From contig CAVOWQ010000031.1 of assembly GCA_963700195.1 (NCBI GenBank), positions 310,001 to 374,000 on the forward strand: a stretch of 64,000 nucleotides of DNA, in the 5' to 3' direction. The translations under genes and the position numbers were made by a program. Of the stretch, positions 7,493 through 16,109 are shown piece by piece. The notes under the pieces are model-generated. The model worked only from the letters and a program-made list of their open reading frames with translations. It was not told where the DNA came from and did not search any database. The stretch comes from AP-15 sp963700195 (GTDB lineage: Bacteria; Pseudomonadota; Alphaproteobacteria; ATCC43930; CGMCC-115725). How positions within the stretch are numbered: the first letter of the stretch is position 1; every line of letters starts with the position of its first letter.

Positions 7493-8038
7493 TCAGACTT
7501 GCAGCACCTCCGCGTTCGGAGCGGCTTCGAGCTCGCAGGCGTTCACCGTCATGGCCAACATGCTGTAATACCCGATGGCGCCGGTCAGCTCGATGAACCC
7601 CTGATCGCCGAACCGCTTGCGAAGTGACGCGGCGTTCGCCTCGTCGATCCGGTGATTGCGGAGCAGCTGCCGCGTGAGGTCGACGATCTCGGCGTCGTCG
7701 GGTGGGATGCCGCGCGAGTGGTTCTCGCGGATCGCCGTAATTGTCGCTTCCGGCACACCCAGGCGGCGCGCGCCGCCGGTCTGAGCACCCCAGACATAGA
7801 CCGCTTCGAATTCGCGCGCGACGGTCATCGCAGCGACGACTCGAGCCCGCATGTCGAGAGAGCCCTCGAAGCGCACAAACGCGCCGAGATGCGCGACACG
7901 GCCAGCCAGTTCCGGACAGTGGAGAAACATCGTGAACGGCCCCTGAATGGCGCCGCGGCTCCGCGCGATGTCATCTACAATGGCGTGGTGCTCTGCAGCA
8001 ACTTGTTCCTTGCTGGTGATCGGTTGCAACCTTGACAT
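7493..8038 (-). CDS. Carboxymuconolactone decarboxylase family protein
   Basis: 181 residues. The central part (HLGAFVRFEGSLDMRARVVA, then AREFEAVYVWGAQTGGARRLG) follows the AhpD/CMD helical fold, but the CxxC of peroxidase-active AhpD is absent, so a redox role is unlikely. ATG at 8038 is selected because of AAAGGA about 8 bases upstream; the frame is open to 8164 but that extension has no ribosome site. It is divergent from the broken epoxide hydrolase gene 75 bases away. Confidence 0.8.
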   Translation of the reverse strand: MSRLQPITSKEQVAAEHHAIVDDIARSRGAIQGPFTMFLHCPELAGRVAHLGAFVRFEGSLDMRARVVAAMTVAREFEAVYVWGAQTGGARRLGVPEATITAIRENHSRGIPPDDAEIVDLTRQLLRNHRIDEANAASLRKRFGDQGFIELTGAIGYYSMLAMTVNACELEAAPNAEVLQV

Positions 8039-8113
8039 AGTCGGTCCTTTGTCTTGGGGATTACCGGCCGGCGAGGATACGATCCGAGGCATCCGCGGGG
8101 AAGGAGATAGCCG

Positions 8114-8448
8114 ATGGCTCGGATAAGTCACCGCACCATCGAGACAAACTGCATATGCATGCACTTCGCCGAGGAGGGGACGGGTCCGCTAGTCGCAACT
8201 GGGAGCTCTTGGCCCCCTTTGTCGGAGCAAAGGTGACAGTCCCGGCGCTTTACATCGCCGGGGAACGCGACAGCGTGCTGGCCTTTCCCGGCGTGCGCGA
8301 CCGCATTTTCAATCTATCGAAATTCGTTCCCGAGCTTCGCGGTAAGATCATCTTGCCGGGTTGCGGCCACTGGATCCAGCAGGAGCTGGCCGCAGAAGTA
8401 AACGCCGCGATGCTCGACTTCCTAAGGACCCTGTCGTCAATGCGGTAA
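8114..8448 (+). pseudogene. Epoxide hydrolase (alpha/beta hydrolase) with a large internal deletion
   Basis: The gene begins properly: AAGGAGAT ribosome site, ATG at 8114 and about 27 codons reading HRTIETNCICMHFAEEGTGP, the usual N-terminus of these hydrolases. At about 8190 the sequence jumps, in a different frame, to NWELLAPFVGAKVTVPALYI and runs to the normal end with ERDSVLAF, LPGCGHWIQQE and AAMLDFLR, which includes the catalytic-histidine region. Roughly 180 central codons carrying the nucleophile are missing. The reading rests on family resemblance of both ends. Confidence 0.75.
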
Positions 8449-8631
8449 CCCGGTCTGCGCCGGGCGCTTCTCGGCAATGGTGCGCCAGATGCGAGCCCAG
8501 ACCAAGAGCCCGGCCCGGTTGCTGTGTCCGAGCATCAAATCGGCGTATTTGGCTGCCTGGAGCTCGGCATGCTCGCCGAATTCGTGCATCATCTGGTCTG
8601 CGGCGCGCAGGACTTCGAAATCGGACAACAT
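8437..8631 (-). CDS. Small hypothetical protein (64 aa)
   Basis: A short acidic-to-neutral helical protein beginning MLSDFEVLRAADQMMHEFGE and ending AEKRPAQTGLPH. The start has GGAGAA 6-8 bases upstream. It resembles short conserved hypothetical proteins of Rhizobiales by composition, but no function is known to me. Its 3' end overlaps the tail of the epoxide hydrolase remnant by 12 bases. The following 500 bases (8632-9133) show no convincing gene on either strand, only an AT-rich patch around 8940-9000. Confidence 0.6.
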   Translation of the reverse strand: MLSDFEVLRAADQMMHEFGEHAELQAAKYADLMLGHSNRAGLLVWARIWRTIAEKRPAQTGLPH

Positions 8632-9133
8632 GATTTTCTCCCTGGCTCACTCAGACGGACGTCGGGTGTTCGAGACGGCATCGTCGGCCCTGCGTTCCAG
8701 CCCGAACGGCGACCACGCGCTGCGGCCCTCGCACTCACCGTTTGCGCCATTTCGGCACGGGCCGTGTTGTACGAGGTTTGCTGGGCAGCCGTGATTCCGC
8801 CGCCGGCCGAGCACGGGCACCAGACAATCCCGTCCGAGACAGCTCGTCCACAGCGACATCGCAAAGCGCACTTCCGTCTCCATTCAGAGGCGTTGGCCGG
8901 ACCTCATCCGACTTCCCCATCGGGAAAACGCGACCTTAGGTTCAAAAAATTAAAATCCTCGCGCAATTGGTGGTTAAGCGAATAAAATTCGAAGTTAATG
9001 CCGGGTAGGGCCCCAAAGGCTAAAACCGGCTCGTCTCAGCCATCAAGGGATCCGCCATTTACCCTCCTTTAGGAAACCGCTAATCTACGGGTGGCGCATT
9101 TGAACGGGGCGCTTGTGTCTTGAGGAGGATCGA

Positions 9134-9519
9134 ATGGCCATATTTACGCATGTCACGGTGGGAACGAACGACCTTGCGAAGGCGCGCTCCTTTTATGACC
9201 GCGTGCTGGGCACACTCGGCTACAAGCGTTTGAACGATCTGGGCGACAACGGCTCGATCTGGGGTGAGTCGGCCCCGGAGTTCTTCGTGCTGAAGCCGGC
9301 GAACGGCCAACCGGCGAGCTTCGCCAATGGCGGCACGATCAGCTTCGTCGCGCCGAGCCGTGCGGCGGTCGCAGAGTTTCACAAGGCCGCACTCGCGGCC
9401 GGCGGTAAGGATGAAGGCCCGGCGGGCCGCGCAGCTGGCATCCCAGTGCCTATGCGGGCTATGTCCGCGATCTCGACGGCAACAAGCTGGCCGCTACTGC
9501 TTCAAAGCCGAGTAATTGA
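9134..9519 (+). pseudogene. VOC/glyoxalase family protein, frameshifted
   Basis: Starts at ATG 9134 after GAGGAGG and reads as a single-domain VOC protein (IFTHVTVGTNDLAKARSFYD, then EFFVLKPANGQPASFANGG). Near 9426 one C appears to be missing from a GGGCC run; after shifting frame the family's C-terminus follows, HPSAYAGYVRDLDGNKLAA to the stop at 9517-9519. The protein would be about 128 residues, normal for the family. Either a sequencing slip or a recent frameshift. Confidence 0.8.
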
Positions 9520-9528
9520 TCTCGTCAG

Positions 9529-9553
9529 GCTGGCCCGGGAACACCGGGCCAGC
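9529..9553 (+). terminator. 10-bp hairpin after the VOC gene
   Basis: GCTGGCCCGG, a GAACA loop and CCGGGCCAGC, ten bases after the corrected stop codon. No clear T run follows. Confidence 0.5.
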
Positions 9554-9658
9554 TGCATTACCACGGTCGACCCTTCCTTTGGCTGCCCCTTGACAGTTTG
9601 TTGACGCATCAGCCGCTACAAGCGGCCAGAGCGCAGGAGCACGCGGAAGGGTCAACGA

Positions 9659-10228
9659 ATGCTAAAGCATATTGTGCGTGGCGTGGCCGCCTGGTTGGCG
9701 GCCCTAGTGATCTCAGGGTTATTGCCTCCGGCAGCCGTGCGCGCCCAACAGCTGGATCAGATTCTGCGCGGTTATGAGATTGCGGCGAATCAGGGGATAC
9801 CCCTGAACCTGAGGGGGAAGGATTGGTCCTTGGTCGGCCTCGGCAGTTATCTGGTGAATACCACTGGTTGCAATGATTGCCATACGCACCCCAATTGGAC
9901 AACGACAGGAAACCCCTACAACGGGCAGCCGGAGCAGATCAATACGGCGCAGTATCTGTCGGGTGGACGCCAGTTTACGACGCCGGCTGGGATGTTTACT
10001 TCTGCCAACATTACCCCGGACGAGAAGGATAGACCGGCGGGACTGACGCTGGCGGGATATCTAGAAGTCATGCACACCGGACATGATCCGAGAGACCCGC
10101 CCGGCGACCTGCTGCAGGTGATGTCGTGGCCGCTGTACCGCTGGAAAACCGAGAGCGATTTGATCGCGATCTACAGGTATCTGCAGGCGATCCCCTCTCT
10201 GCCGGACAATCCTAATCCCGGGCCGTGA
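9659..10228 (+). CDS. Exported monoheme cytochrome c
   Basis: 189 residues with a signal peptide (hydrophobic to about residue 28, AVRAQ) and one heme site GCNDCHTHP (Cys71, Cys74, His75). Phrases such as YLVNTTGCNDCH, FTSANITPDEKDRPAGLTLA and VMSWPLYRWKTESDLIAIYR are shared with membrane-associated cytochrome subunits of alcohol and aldehyde dehydrogenases. A GAAGGG ribosome site precedes the ATG. No dehydrogenase is adjacent, so its partner is unknown. Confidence 0.85.
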   Translation: MLKHIVRGVAAWLAALVISGLLPPAAVRAQQLDQILRGYEIAANQGIPLNLRGKDWSLVGLGSYLVNTTGCNDCHTHPNWTTTGNPYNGQPEQINTAQYLSGGRQFTTPAGMFTSANITPDEKDRPAGLTLAGYLEVMHTGHDPRDPPGDLLQVMSWPLYRWKTESDLIAIYRYLQAIPSLPDNPNPGP

Positions 10229-10229
10229 T

Positions 10230-11397
10230 TTACGCGGTGATCGGCTCGACTGCTGTGGGATCGTATTCGTAGAGCCAGCGCAATGCGTCGGGCGAGCGGT
10301 CGCCGGACTTGGCCCATTCGGCATCCCGCGCCTCCTGCGCCCGGCCGTCGCGCAGGTGAAAGCGGATCTTGTTGGCGCGCGACATTTCCTGCAGACGGGT
10401 GACCCGCGGTAGGCGCAGGCCCTCGTAATGTCAGCAACGCTGCTGCCGGGTCGGCAATCGCGCGAAGACAGGCGGCGAGCGCGGCGCTGTCCTCAATCGC
10501 CATTGCCGCGCCCTGGCCCATAAACGGGTACATCGGGTGGCAGGCATCGCCCAATAGGGTCGTATGGCCGACCGACCAGCGCGGCAGCGGGTTGCGGTCG
10601 AACAAGGCCCAGATGAAGCAGGTCTCAGCCGCTGCAATGATCGTTCGGACCTGCTCGTGCCAGCCCGCAAATGCGACGAGAGCCCGCGCGACCGTGGCGC
10701 GGTCGGTCCAGTCCTCGCGGTTCCATTCGTCGTGCTCGGTCCAGCCGACAAAGTTGAGTAGCCGCCCGCGCGAGACGAAATAATGCACAAAATGCGCGCC
10801 GGGGCCGACCCATGACTGCGAGCCGAGCTCGAGCCCGAGATCGGCGATGCGCTCGGCCGGCACGAGCCCGCGATAGGCGACGCAGCCGGCGAAGTCCGGC
10901 GCCTCCTCGCCGAAGAGCGCAGCGCGCACCGCCGAGTGGATGCCGTCGGCGCCGACCAGCACGTCGGGGGTGATCCGCACGCCGTTCTCGAACCATGCCT
11001 CGACGCCGTCGCCCCGGTTGGCAAGCCCGACCAGCCGGTGCCCCAAATGGACCCGTTCTGCCGGAAAGGCCGCGGCAATGACTGAGAGCAGGTCGGCGCG
11101 ATGAATGGTCATGTGCGGCGCGCCGTAGAGTTCCTCGCACAGCGGATTGAGCGGCGCGCGCTGCAATGTGCGCCCGTCTTGCCAGCGCCGCTGATGGGTG
11201 CCGAGCGGGCGCACCCCCTCGCGGTCGAGCCCTTCGGCGAGACCGAGCCGGCGCAGCACCCGCGTCGCATTGGGCGCCATATTGATGCCGCCGCCGATCT
11301 CGGTCAGCTCGGGCGCCTGCTCGTAGACCTCGACCTCGAACCCGGCCTGCAGCAGCGCCACGGCGGCGGTGAGCCCGCCAATGCCGCCGCCGATCAC
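10230..11397 (-). CDS. FAD-dependent aromatic monooxygenase (salicylate/3-hydroxybenzoate/6-hydroxynicotinate hydroxylase type), frameshifted
   Basis: The first 345 or so residues carry the FAD fingerprint GGGIGGLTAAVALLQAGFEV, the DG motif VLVGADGIHSAVR and the second FAD motif LLGDACHPMYPFMGQGAAMA, the order of class A flavoprotein hydroxylases. Near 10431 one extra base shifts the frame; restoring it gives HYEGLRLPRVTRLQEMSRAN and a normal end RWLYEYDPTAVEPITA at the stop 10230-10232. The first usable start is GTG 11397, directly on the GGG motif, so the usual few leading residues (RIAV) are missing or start at an unusual codon. A hairpin repeat lies right upstream. Confidence 0.8.
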
Positions 11398-11431
11398 CGC
11401 AATGCGAAGCGGGTGCGCACGTCATCCGCAA

Positions 11432-11575
11432 AGAGCCCCTCTCCGCCCTTTAGGGGGGAGAGGGAGGGGCCCATCCGAAAGCGGCGGGAGGGTGCGGTGG
11501 GCGGCGCCGCAAGACCGCACGCGCTGGCCGCCCTCACCCTGCCCTCTCGTGCCCGCCGGCGGGGGAGAGGGAGAC
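11432..11575. repeat. GC-rich hairpin repeat
   Basis: Begins GCCCCTCTCCGCCCTTTAGG and contains GGGGAGAGGG; a second half CCCTGCCCTCTCGTGCCCG is followed by GGGGGAGAGGG. It has the same module set as 3144-3299 and 15953-16092. It separates the monooxygenase gene from the MetE-like gene and abuts the 5' end of the former. Confidence 0.75.
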
Positions 11576-11587
11576 TAAGAGTGCCGT

Positions 11588-12739
11588 TCACGCCGAGCCC
11601 CACAGCCGCTTCGAGGCGATCGCGGCGCCTTCGGCCATGGCGCGCAGTTTCTTGAACGAGATGTCGGGGTCGAGCTTGCCGTAGCCGGCGAAGGTGCCGA
11701 AGCCGCAATCGCTGCCGGCGATGACGCGCTCGCGGCCGACGATGTCGGCGAAGCGGCAGATGCGCTCGGCGACCAGTTCGGGATGCTCGACGTAATTGGT
11801 CGAGGTGTCGAGCACGCCGGGCACGAGGATCTTGTCGTCGGGCAGCTTGGTCTCTTGCCATACGGTCCATTCATGCGCGTGCCGCGGGTTGGCGGCTTCG
11901 ACGACCAGCGCCATCGGCTTCGCCTTGACCAGAATGGGGGCAACTTTGGCAAACGGAATGTCGTGGTCGTGAGGCCCCTCGTAATTGCCCCAGCAGATAT
12001 GGATGCGCGCCCGGTCCGCCGGCACATTGCGCAAGGCGTGGTTCAACACCTCGACGTGGAAAGCCGCACGTTTGAGGAAATCCGCTTCGCTCAGATCCTG
12101 GAAAGAGGTGTGGTGCGCCATCGCCAGGTCGGGGCAATCGAGCTGCAATACAAATCCTGCATTGACGATTGCCTCGTATTCTTCCTGCATCGCTGCGGCG
12201 ACGGCTTCGACGTAGGCCTCGTGCGTTGGGTAATGCCGGTTCGTCTGGAACACTGGCACGAGACCGGGAGACGCGGCTGTCATGAACCCTTCGCTCACAT
12301 CGACCCCATCGAGCGCGGAGCGCAGATTAGCGAGGTCTTGAGAGAGGGGCTCGCGGTCGCGCACTGCCACCGGGCCGACGCAGACGGCGCGTCTTGCGAC
12401 ATTGGCGCCGGTCATCCGCTCATAGGCGGCGGAAAAGTTTGGGTGGTCCCTGGTATCCAGGCGCGGCTTGGCGGGCTCGTGGCCCGAGAACCCGGACAGC
12501 CGGTCCGCAACATAAGTCGAATAGCCCGGCTTCGACATCTCGCCGTCATTGACGATGTCGACGCCGACGTCCGCCTGACGGCGAACGATGTCGGCGACGG
12601 CCTGCCGGGTAAGGCGGTCGAGCTCTGCTTTGTCGTACGCCTCGCCCTGGTCCTTGCGCACCAGCAGCTGGCGCAGCTCGGGCGGCCGCGGCAGGCTCCC
12701 GACATGGGTCGTCAGAATGCGGTCCTGACTGATTTTCAG
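11588..12739 (-). CDS. Cobalamin-independent methionine synthase II-type methyltransferase (MetE C-terminal domain family)
   Basis: About 380 residues starting ISQDRILTTHVGSLPRPPEL and running through DGEMSKPGYSTYV, FVLQLDCPDLAMAHHT, ICWGNYEGPHDHDIPF, PGVLDTSTNYVEHPELVA and IAGSDCGFGTFAGY. The zinc-binding pattern His...Cys...Cys of MetE-type barrels is plausible in CWGNYEG and SDCGFGTF. These short stand-alone proteins transfer methyl groups from unknown donors and are not proven methionine synthases. No in-frame ATG or GTG exists near the start: the obvious ATG at 12750 is out of frame by two bases, so a small indel or a CTG start at 12739 must be assumed. It follows the VOC gene by about 20 bases, suggesting an operon. 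Confidence 0.8.
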   Translation of the reverse strand: MKISQDRILTTHVGSLPRPPELRQLLVRKDQGEAYDKAELDRLTRQAVADIVRRQADVGVDIVNDGEMSKPGYSTYVADRLSGFSGHEPAKPRLDTRDHPNFSAAYERMTGANVARRAVCVGPVAVRDREPLSQDLANLRSALDGVDVSEGFMTAASPGLVPVFQTNRHYPTHEAYVEAVAAAMQEEYEAIVNAGFVLQLDCPDLAMAHHTSFQDLSEADFLKRAAFHVEVLNHALRNVPADRARIHICWGNYEGPHDHDIPFAKVAPILVKAKPMALVVEAANPRHAHEWTVWQETKLPDDKILVPGVLDTSTNYVEHPELVAERICRFADIVGRERVIAGSDCGFGTFAGYGKLDPDISFKKLRAMAEGAAIASKRLWGSA

Positions 12740-12761
12740 GGCCTTGGCATCTCCCGTTTCG

Positions 12762-13984
12762 TTAGCCCAGCGGGCCCTGGAAGACCTGGTCGACATAGGT
12801 GTCGGAGAGCGGTTCCAGTGCCTGCGGCCATTGGCCGTTGACGCGGCGCCGCTCGGAGGCTGGGCGCACCCGGCCGTCCCAGCCGATCTGCTCCATGTAG
12901 TAATAGAGCTGGATGCAATGGCCGTCCGGGTCGAGCGCAAAGGCCGAATAGTCGATGCCGGGGTAGAGCTCGGGCGGGATCGAGTTGATGAAAGCGACCC
13001 CATGCTCCTTTAAAAAGGCGACGGCCTCGCGCAGTTGCGCGTAGCTGCGCGACCTCCACCCCGAATGACATGCACGTCGTGTGCTCGCTGAGGCCCAGTG
13101 CGTGCCGCAGCTCCTTCGGGAAGAGCCCCACACTGTGGTGTTCGGCGCCGCAGCGCAGGAAAACGCAGCGGCCGCCGCGATAGACCGCTTCTTCGCTGCG
13201 CACAAAGCCGAGACGCTCGGTATAGAAATTCTCGGCGCGCTCGACGTCTTCGACAAACAGGCTGACCGGGCCGACTTTGGTGATTTTGAACGGGCGCGGC
13301 AGCAATACGCCTTCGACATCGTAGGTCGCGGCCAGGGCCTCCTTGGGGCGGTGCCCCGAGAACACGTCGATACCCTTATCGAGCGCTTCGGCCAACTCGG
13401 CCGCCTCGGACATCTGCGGCAGGGCAGGCTTTTCGTTGAAGCCGCGGTAATACATGTCGCGCGGCTTGCTGAGACGGTTCCAGCCGACCTGCTCGATGCC
13501 GTAATAGAATTCGTTGGTGTGACCGTCGGGGTCGTAGACATAGACGTGCCAGTTGCTGCCCGGCATGTCGCGGCCGACGCGCTGGATGCGCACCTGCTGC
13601 TGCCTCGAAATAGGTGTGCGCGTTGACAATCTCCTTGAGGCTGCCGCATTGCCAGGTGATCTGGTTGATCGTGACCTCGGGGGCAAATTTCCGGTCGGCG
13701 CGATGGTCCATGACCCGCTTTGGGAAGAGCACAAAGGCGTGATGGTCAGTCCCATAGCGCATGAAATAGCCGCGCGGGTCGCCGAGATCGGCGCCCTTCG
13801 GAAACCACGGCGCCCGCGAGAAATCAAGTGTGTCGGAAGCCGTGAAGCCGAGCAGGTCGCCGTAGAACTCGCGGCCTTCCGGCAATTTCTCGACATTGAA
13901 CCCGAAATGGCCGAGGCGGCGGATCTTGAAGGGCCGCTGCAGGTAAATCCCGCCGACATTGTAGCGCTGCGTTGTGACTGACAT
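12762..13984 (-). CDS. Two-domain VOC (extradiol dioxygenase-like) protein, with two frameshifts
   Basis: Read across three frames, the protein is about 405 residues: an N-terminal VOC module (RPFKIRRLGHFGFNVEKLPE, FMRYGTDHHAFVLFPK), a middle part (HVYVYDPDGHTNEFYYGIEQ, then a second module starting ITKVGPVSLFVEDVERAENF) and a C-terminus (FALDPDGHCIQLYYYMEQIG). Metal-ligand His/Glu positions of the extradiol family are visible in HTNEFYY and HCIQLYY-type motifs. Frame breaks lie near 13595 (in a GCAGCAGCAG run) and near 13045. Both look like single-base indels. The MetE-like gene follows; together with the FAD monooxygenase they may form a small aromatic or heterocycle degradation operon. Confidence 0.75.
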
Positions 13985-14027
13985 TGCTCGCTCCCTCCTA
14001 GGGACGCTCGTGAGACCCGATCATTTA

Positions 14028-14061
14028 CAATAGCCCCTCTCCGCCATTCAGGGGGGAGAGG
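14028..14061. repeat. Single arm of the GC-rich hairpin repeat
   Basis: AGCCCCTCTCCGCCATTCAG followed by GGGGGAGAGG, one palindromic unit of the family seen at 11432-11575. It lies between the VOC gene start and the bacterioferritin stop. Confidence 0.6.
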
Positions 14062-14120
14062 ATAAATGAAGATGCAATCTTAGTGAGACATCCATCCCCC
14101 AACGCTCCGGCGTTGGTCTT

Positions 14121-14594
14121 TCAGCCAGAAGGCTCGGATTGCATTTGGATGTAGTTTTCTCGCCCGATCTGGGTGATCAACTCCAGTTGCGTCTCGAGGA
14201 AATCGACGTGCTCCTCCTCGCCCTTCAGGATCTCGCTGAACAGGTCGCGAGTGACGAAGTCGCGGATGCGTTCGCAATAAGGGATCGCCTCGCGCAGTTG
14301 CGGCATCGCCAGCTGCTCGAGCCGCAAATCACACTCCAGGACCTCGGGCACGTTCTTGCCGATCAGCAGTCTGTCGAACTCAAGACGCGGTTCGCCGCTC
14401 AAGAACAAAAGGCGTTTTATCAGCAAGTCCGCATGCTTCATCTCGTCGATCGATTCCTCGTATTCATGGGCCCCGAGCTTGACCGCGCCCCAATGGTCCA
14501 GCATCCGGGCATGGAGGAAGTATTGATTGACGGCGGTCATCTCGTTCCTCAGCACGGCGTTCAGGTGCTGAATGACGGTCGCATCGCCTTGCAT
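14121..14594 (-). CDS. bfr: Bacterioferritin
   Basis: 157 residues, the normal length. It stores iron as a 24-mer with heme between subunit pairs. Ferroxidase ligands are all present: Glu18, Glu51, His54, Glu93, Glu126 and His129 (one lower than Escherichia coli numbering after position 70), and heme ligand Met52 sits in SIDEMKHAD. The start is the ATG preceded by GGGAGG; the open frame extends 18 codons further without a ribosome site. No bacterioferritin-associated ferredoxin gene is next to it. It is divergent from the CoA transferase gene, with about 140 bases between. Confidence 0.95.
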   Translation of the reverse strand: MQGDATVIQHLNAVLRNEMTAVNQYFLHARMLDHWGAVKLGAHEYEESIDEMKHADLLIKRLLFLSGEPRLEFDRLLIGKNVPEVLECDLRLEQLAMPQLREAIPYCERIRDFVTRDLFSEILKGEEEHVDFLETQLELITQIGRENYIQMQSEPSG

Positions 14595-14735
14595 GTCGGC
14601 CTCCCTAATCCGCCGATTGATGCAACTCCGGCCGTATCCCGATGTCAACGGCCTCGCCGAGCCGGTGGAACCCGATTTGGCATCAGTGTAGGGTCGGTCG
14701 CATCAGGCGATGTTTGAGGCGGGAAGGAGGATCCG

Positions 14736-15944
14736 ATGAGTCAGGCGCTCGAAGGCATTCGCGTGATCGACTTCACACACGACCAAGCTGGCCCCTCTTG
14801 CACGCAGATGCTCGCCTGGCTCGGCGCCGATGTGATCAAGATCGAGCGCCCGCCGCATGGTGACCGGGCGCGACGGTTGTGGAACATGGACAACCCGGAC
14901 CTCGACAGCTTCTTCTTCCTGCTGCTCAACAGCAACAAGCGCAGCACCGTGGTTAATCTGCGGACCGAGGAGGGCAAGGAGGTCGCCGGCCGCCTGATCC
15001 AAAACGCCGACATCGTCGCGGAGAACCTCGGACCCGGCGTCATGGAGCGGCTGGGTCTCGGCTGGGAGGCAGTAAAGGCGCTCAATCCGCGGGCGATCTA
15101 CGCCTCGGTAAAGGGTTTCGGCTCCTATGGCCCCTATAGCGGGTTCAAATGCTTCGAGCCGGTGGCGCAGGCGACCTCCGGCGCAATGAGCGTCACCGGC
15201 GAGGCCGGCGGGCCGCCGATGGTCAATGGCGCCAATATCGGAGATTCCGGGACCGGCATGCACCTGACGATCGCCATTCTCGCCGCCTTGGTGCAGCGCC
15301 AGAGCACTGGCCGCGGCCAACTCGTCGAGGTCGCGATGCAAGAGGCGGTGCTCAACCTGACCCGGGTCAAGTACACCCAGACCCTGGCGACCGGAAAACC
15401 GCTCGAACGCAGCGGCAACCGCTCCGCGACCGGCGGCTGGTCCGATCTGTTGCGCTGCGCGGGCGGCGGGTCGAACGACTACGTCTACATGATCATCCCG
15501 CCCGACAATCCGGAGATGTTCGAGGCGATGACTGAGGTGATCGGGCGCCCGGATCTGCGCGCCGACGAGCGCTTCGCGACCCCGCCGGCGCGCGCCCGTA
15601 ACGGCGCGGCGCTGACCGCCGAGATCGAAGGCTGGACGGCTCGGCGCGAGAAGCGCGATGTGATGAAAGCCTTCGCCGGACGCGGCATCGTCTGCGGCGC
15701 GGTGCTCGACACCGCTGAAGTGCTAACCGACCCACATCTGCGCGAGCGCGAGACGATCTTCGATCTCGAACACCCGACACGCGGCCGCTTTTCGGTGATC
15801 GGCTGCCCCGTGCGCCTCTCGGATTCGCCCGTCGCCGCCAAGCGCGCGCCGCTGAAGGGGGAGCACACGGAGGATGTGCTGCGAACCCTCGCCGGCTACA
15901 CGGCGGAAGAAATCCGCCGGCTGCGCGACAACAATGTTATCTGA
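14736..15944 (+). CDS. CaiB/BaiF family CoA transferase (class III)
   Basis: 402 residues with the family's N-terminus LEGIRVIDFTHDQAGPSCTQ and the loop NIGDSGTGMHLTIAI, where Asp170 matches the aspartate that forms the acyl anhydride intermediate in formyl-CoA transferase. GGAAGGAGG precedes the ATG. Class III enzymes move CoA between organic acids; the acids used here cannot be named. The thiamine diphosphate enzyme 165 bases downstream is in the same direction, recalling formyl-CoA transferase/oxalyl-CoA decarboxylase pairs, but that pairing is only a hypothesis. Confidence 0.9.
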   Translation: MSQALEGIRVIDFTHDQAGPSCTQMLAWLGADVIKIERPPHGDRARRLWNMDNPDLDSFFFLLLNSNKRSTVVNLRTEEGKEVAGRLIQNADIVAENLGPGVMERLGLGWEAVKALNPRAIYASVKGFGSYGPYSGFKCFEPVAQATSGAMSVTGEAGGPPMVNGANIGDSGTGMHLTIAILAALVQRQSTGRGQLVEVAMQEAVLNLTRVKYTQTLATGKPLERSGNRSATGGWSDLLRCAGGGSNDYVYMIIPPDNPEMFEAMTEVIGRPDLRADERFATPPARARNGAALTAEIEGWTARREKRDVMKAFAGRGIVCGAVLDTAEVLTDPHLRERETIFDLEHPTRGRFSVIGCPVRLSDSPVAAKRAPLKGEHTEDVLRTLAGYTAEEIRRLRDNNVI

Positions 15945-15952
15945 GGAACTTC

Positions 15953-16092
15953 TCCCTCTCCCCTCGGGGGCGGAGAGGGTCGGGGTGTAGGTGGGGGAGC
16001 CGGGTTCCCGGCGGGCGCTGCCCACCTCACCCTCCCACGCCTGTGTCATGAGCCCCTCCCTCTCCCCCTTTAAAGGGCGGAGAGGGGCTATT
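15953..16092. repeat. GC-rich hairpin repeat
   Basis: Starts CCCTCTCCCCTCGGGGGCGG, then GGTCGGGGTGTAGGTGGG with the inverted CCCACCTCACCCTCCC, and ends CCTTTAAAGGGCGGAGAGGGG. It is the same element as at 3144-3299 and 11432-11575 and separates the CoA transferase from the thiamine diphosphate enzyme. Confidence 0.8.
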
Positions 16093-16109
16093 TTCGGGAG
16101 GAGCGAGAG

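Noticed and set aside
8632..9133. Several short overlapping open frames on both strands
   Set aside because: None has a convincing ribosome site, family motif or codon pattern distinct from its antisense; treated as non-coding.
12736..13003. N-terminal extension of the MetE-like protein to 13003
   Set aside because: The extension is Ser/Arg/Thr-rich and overlaps the 3' end of the VOC gene in another frame.
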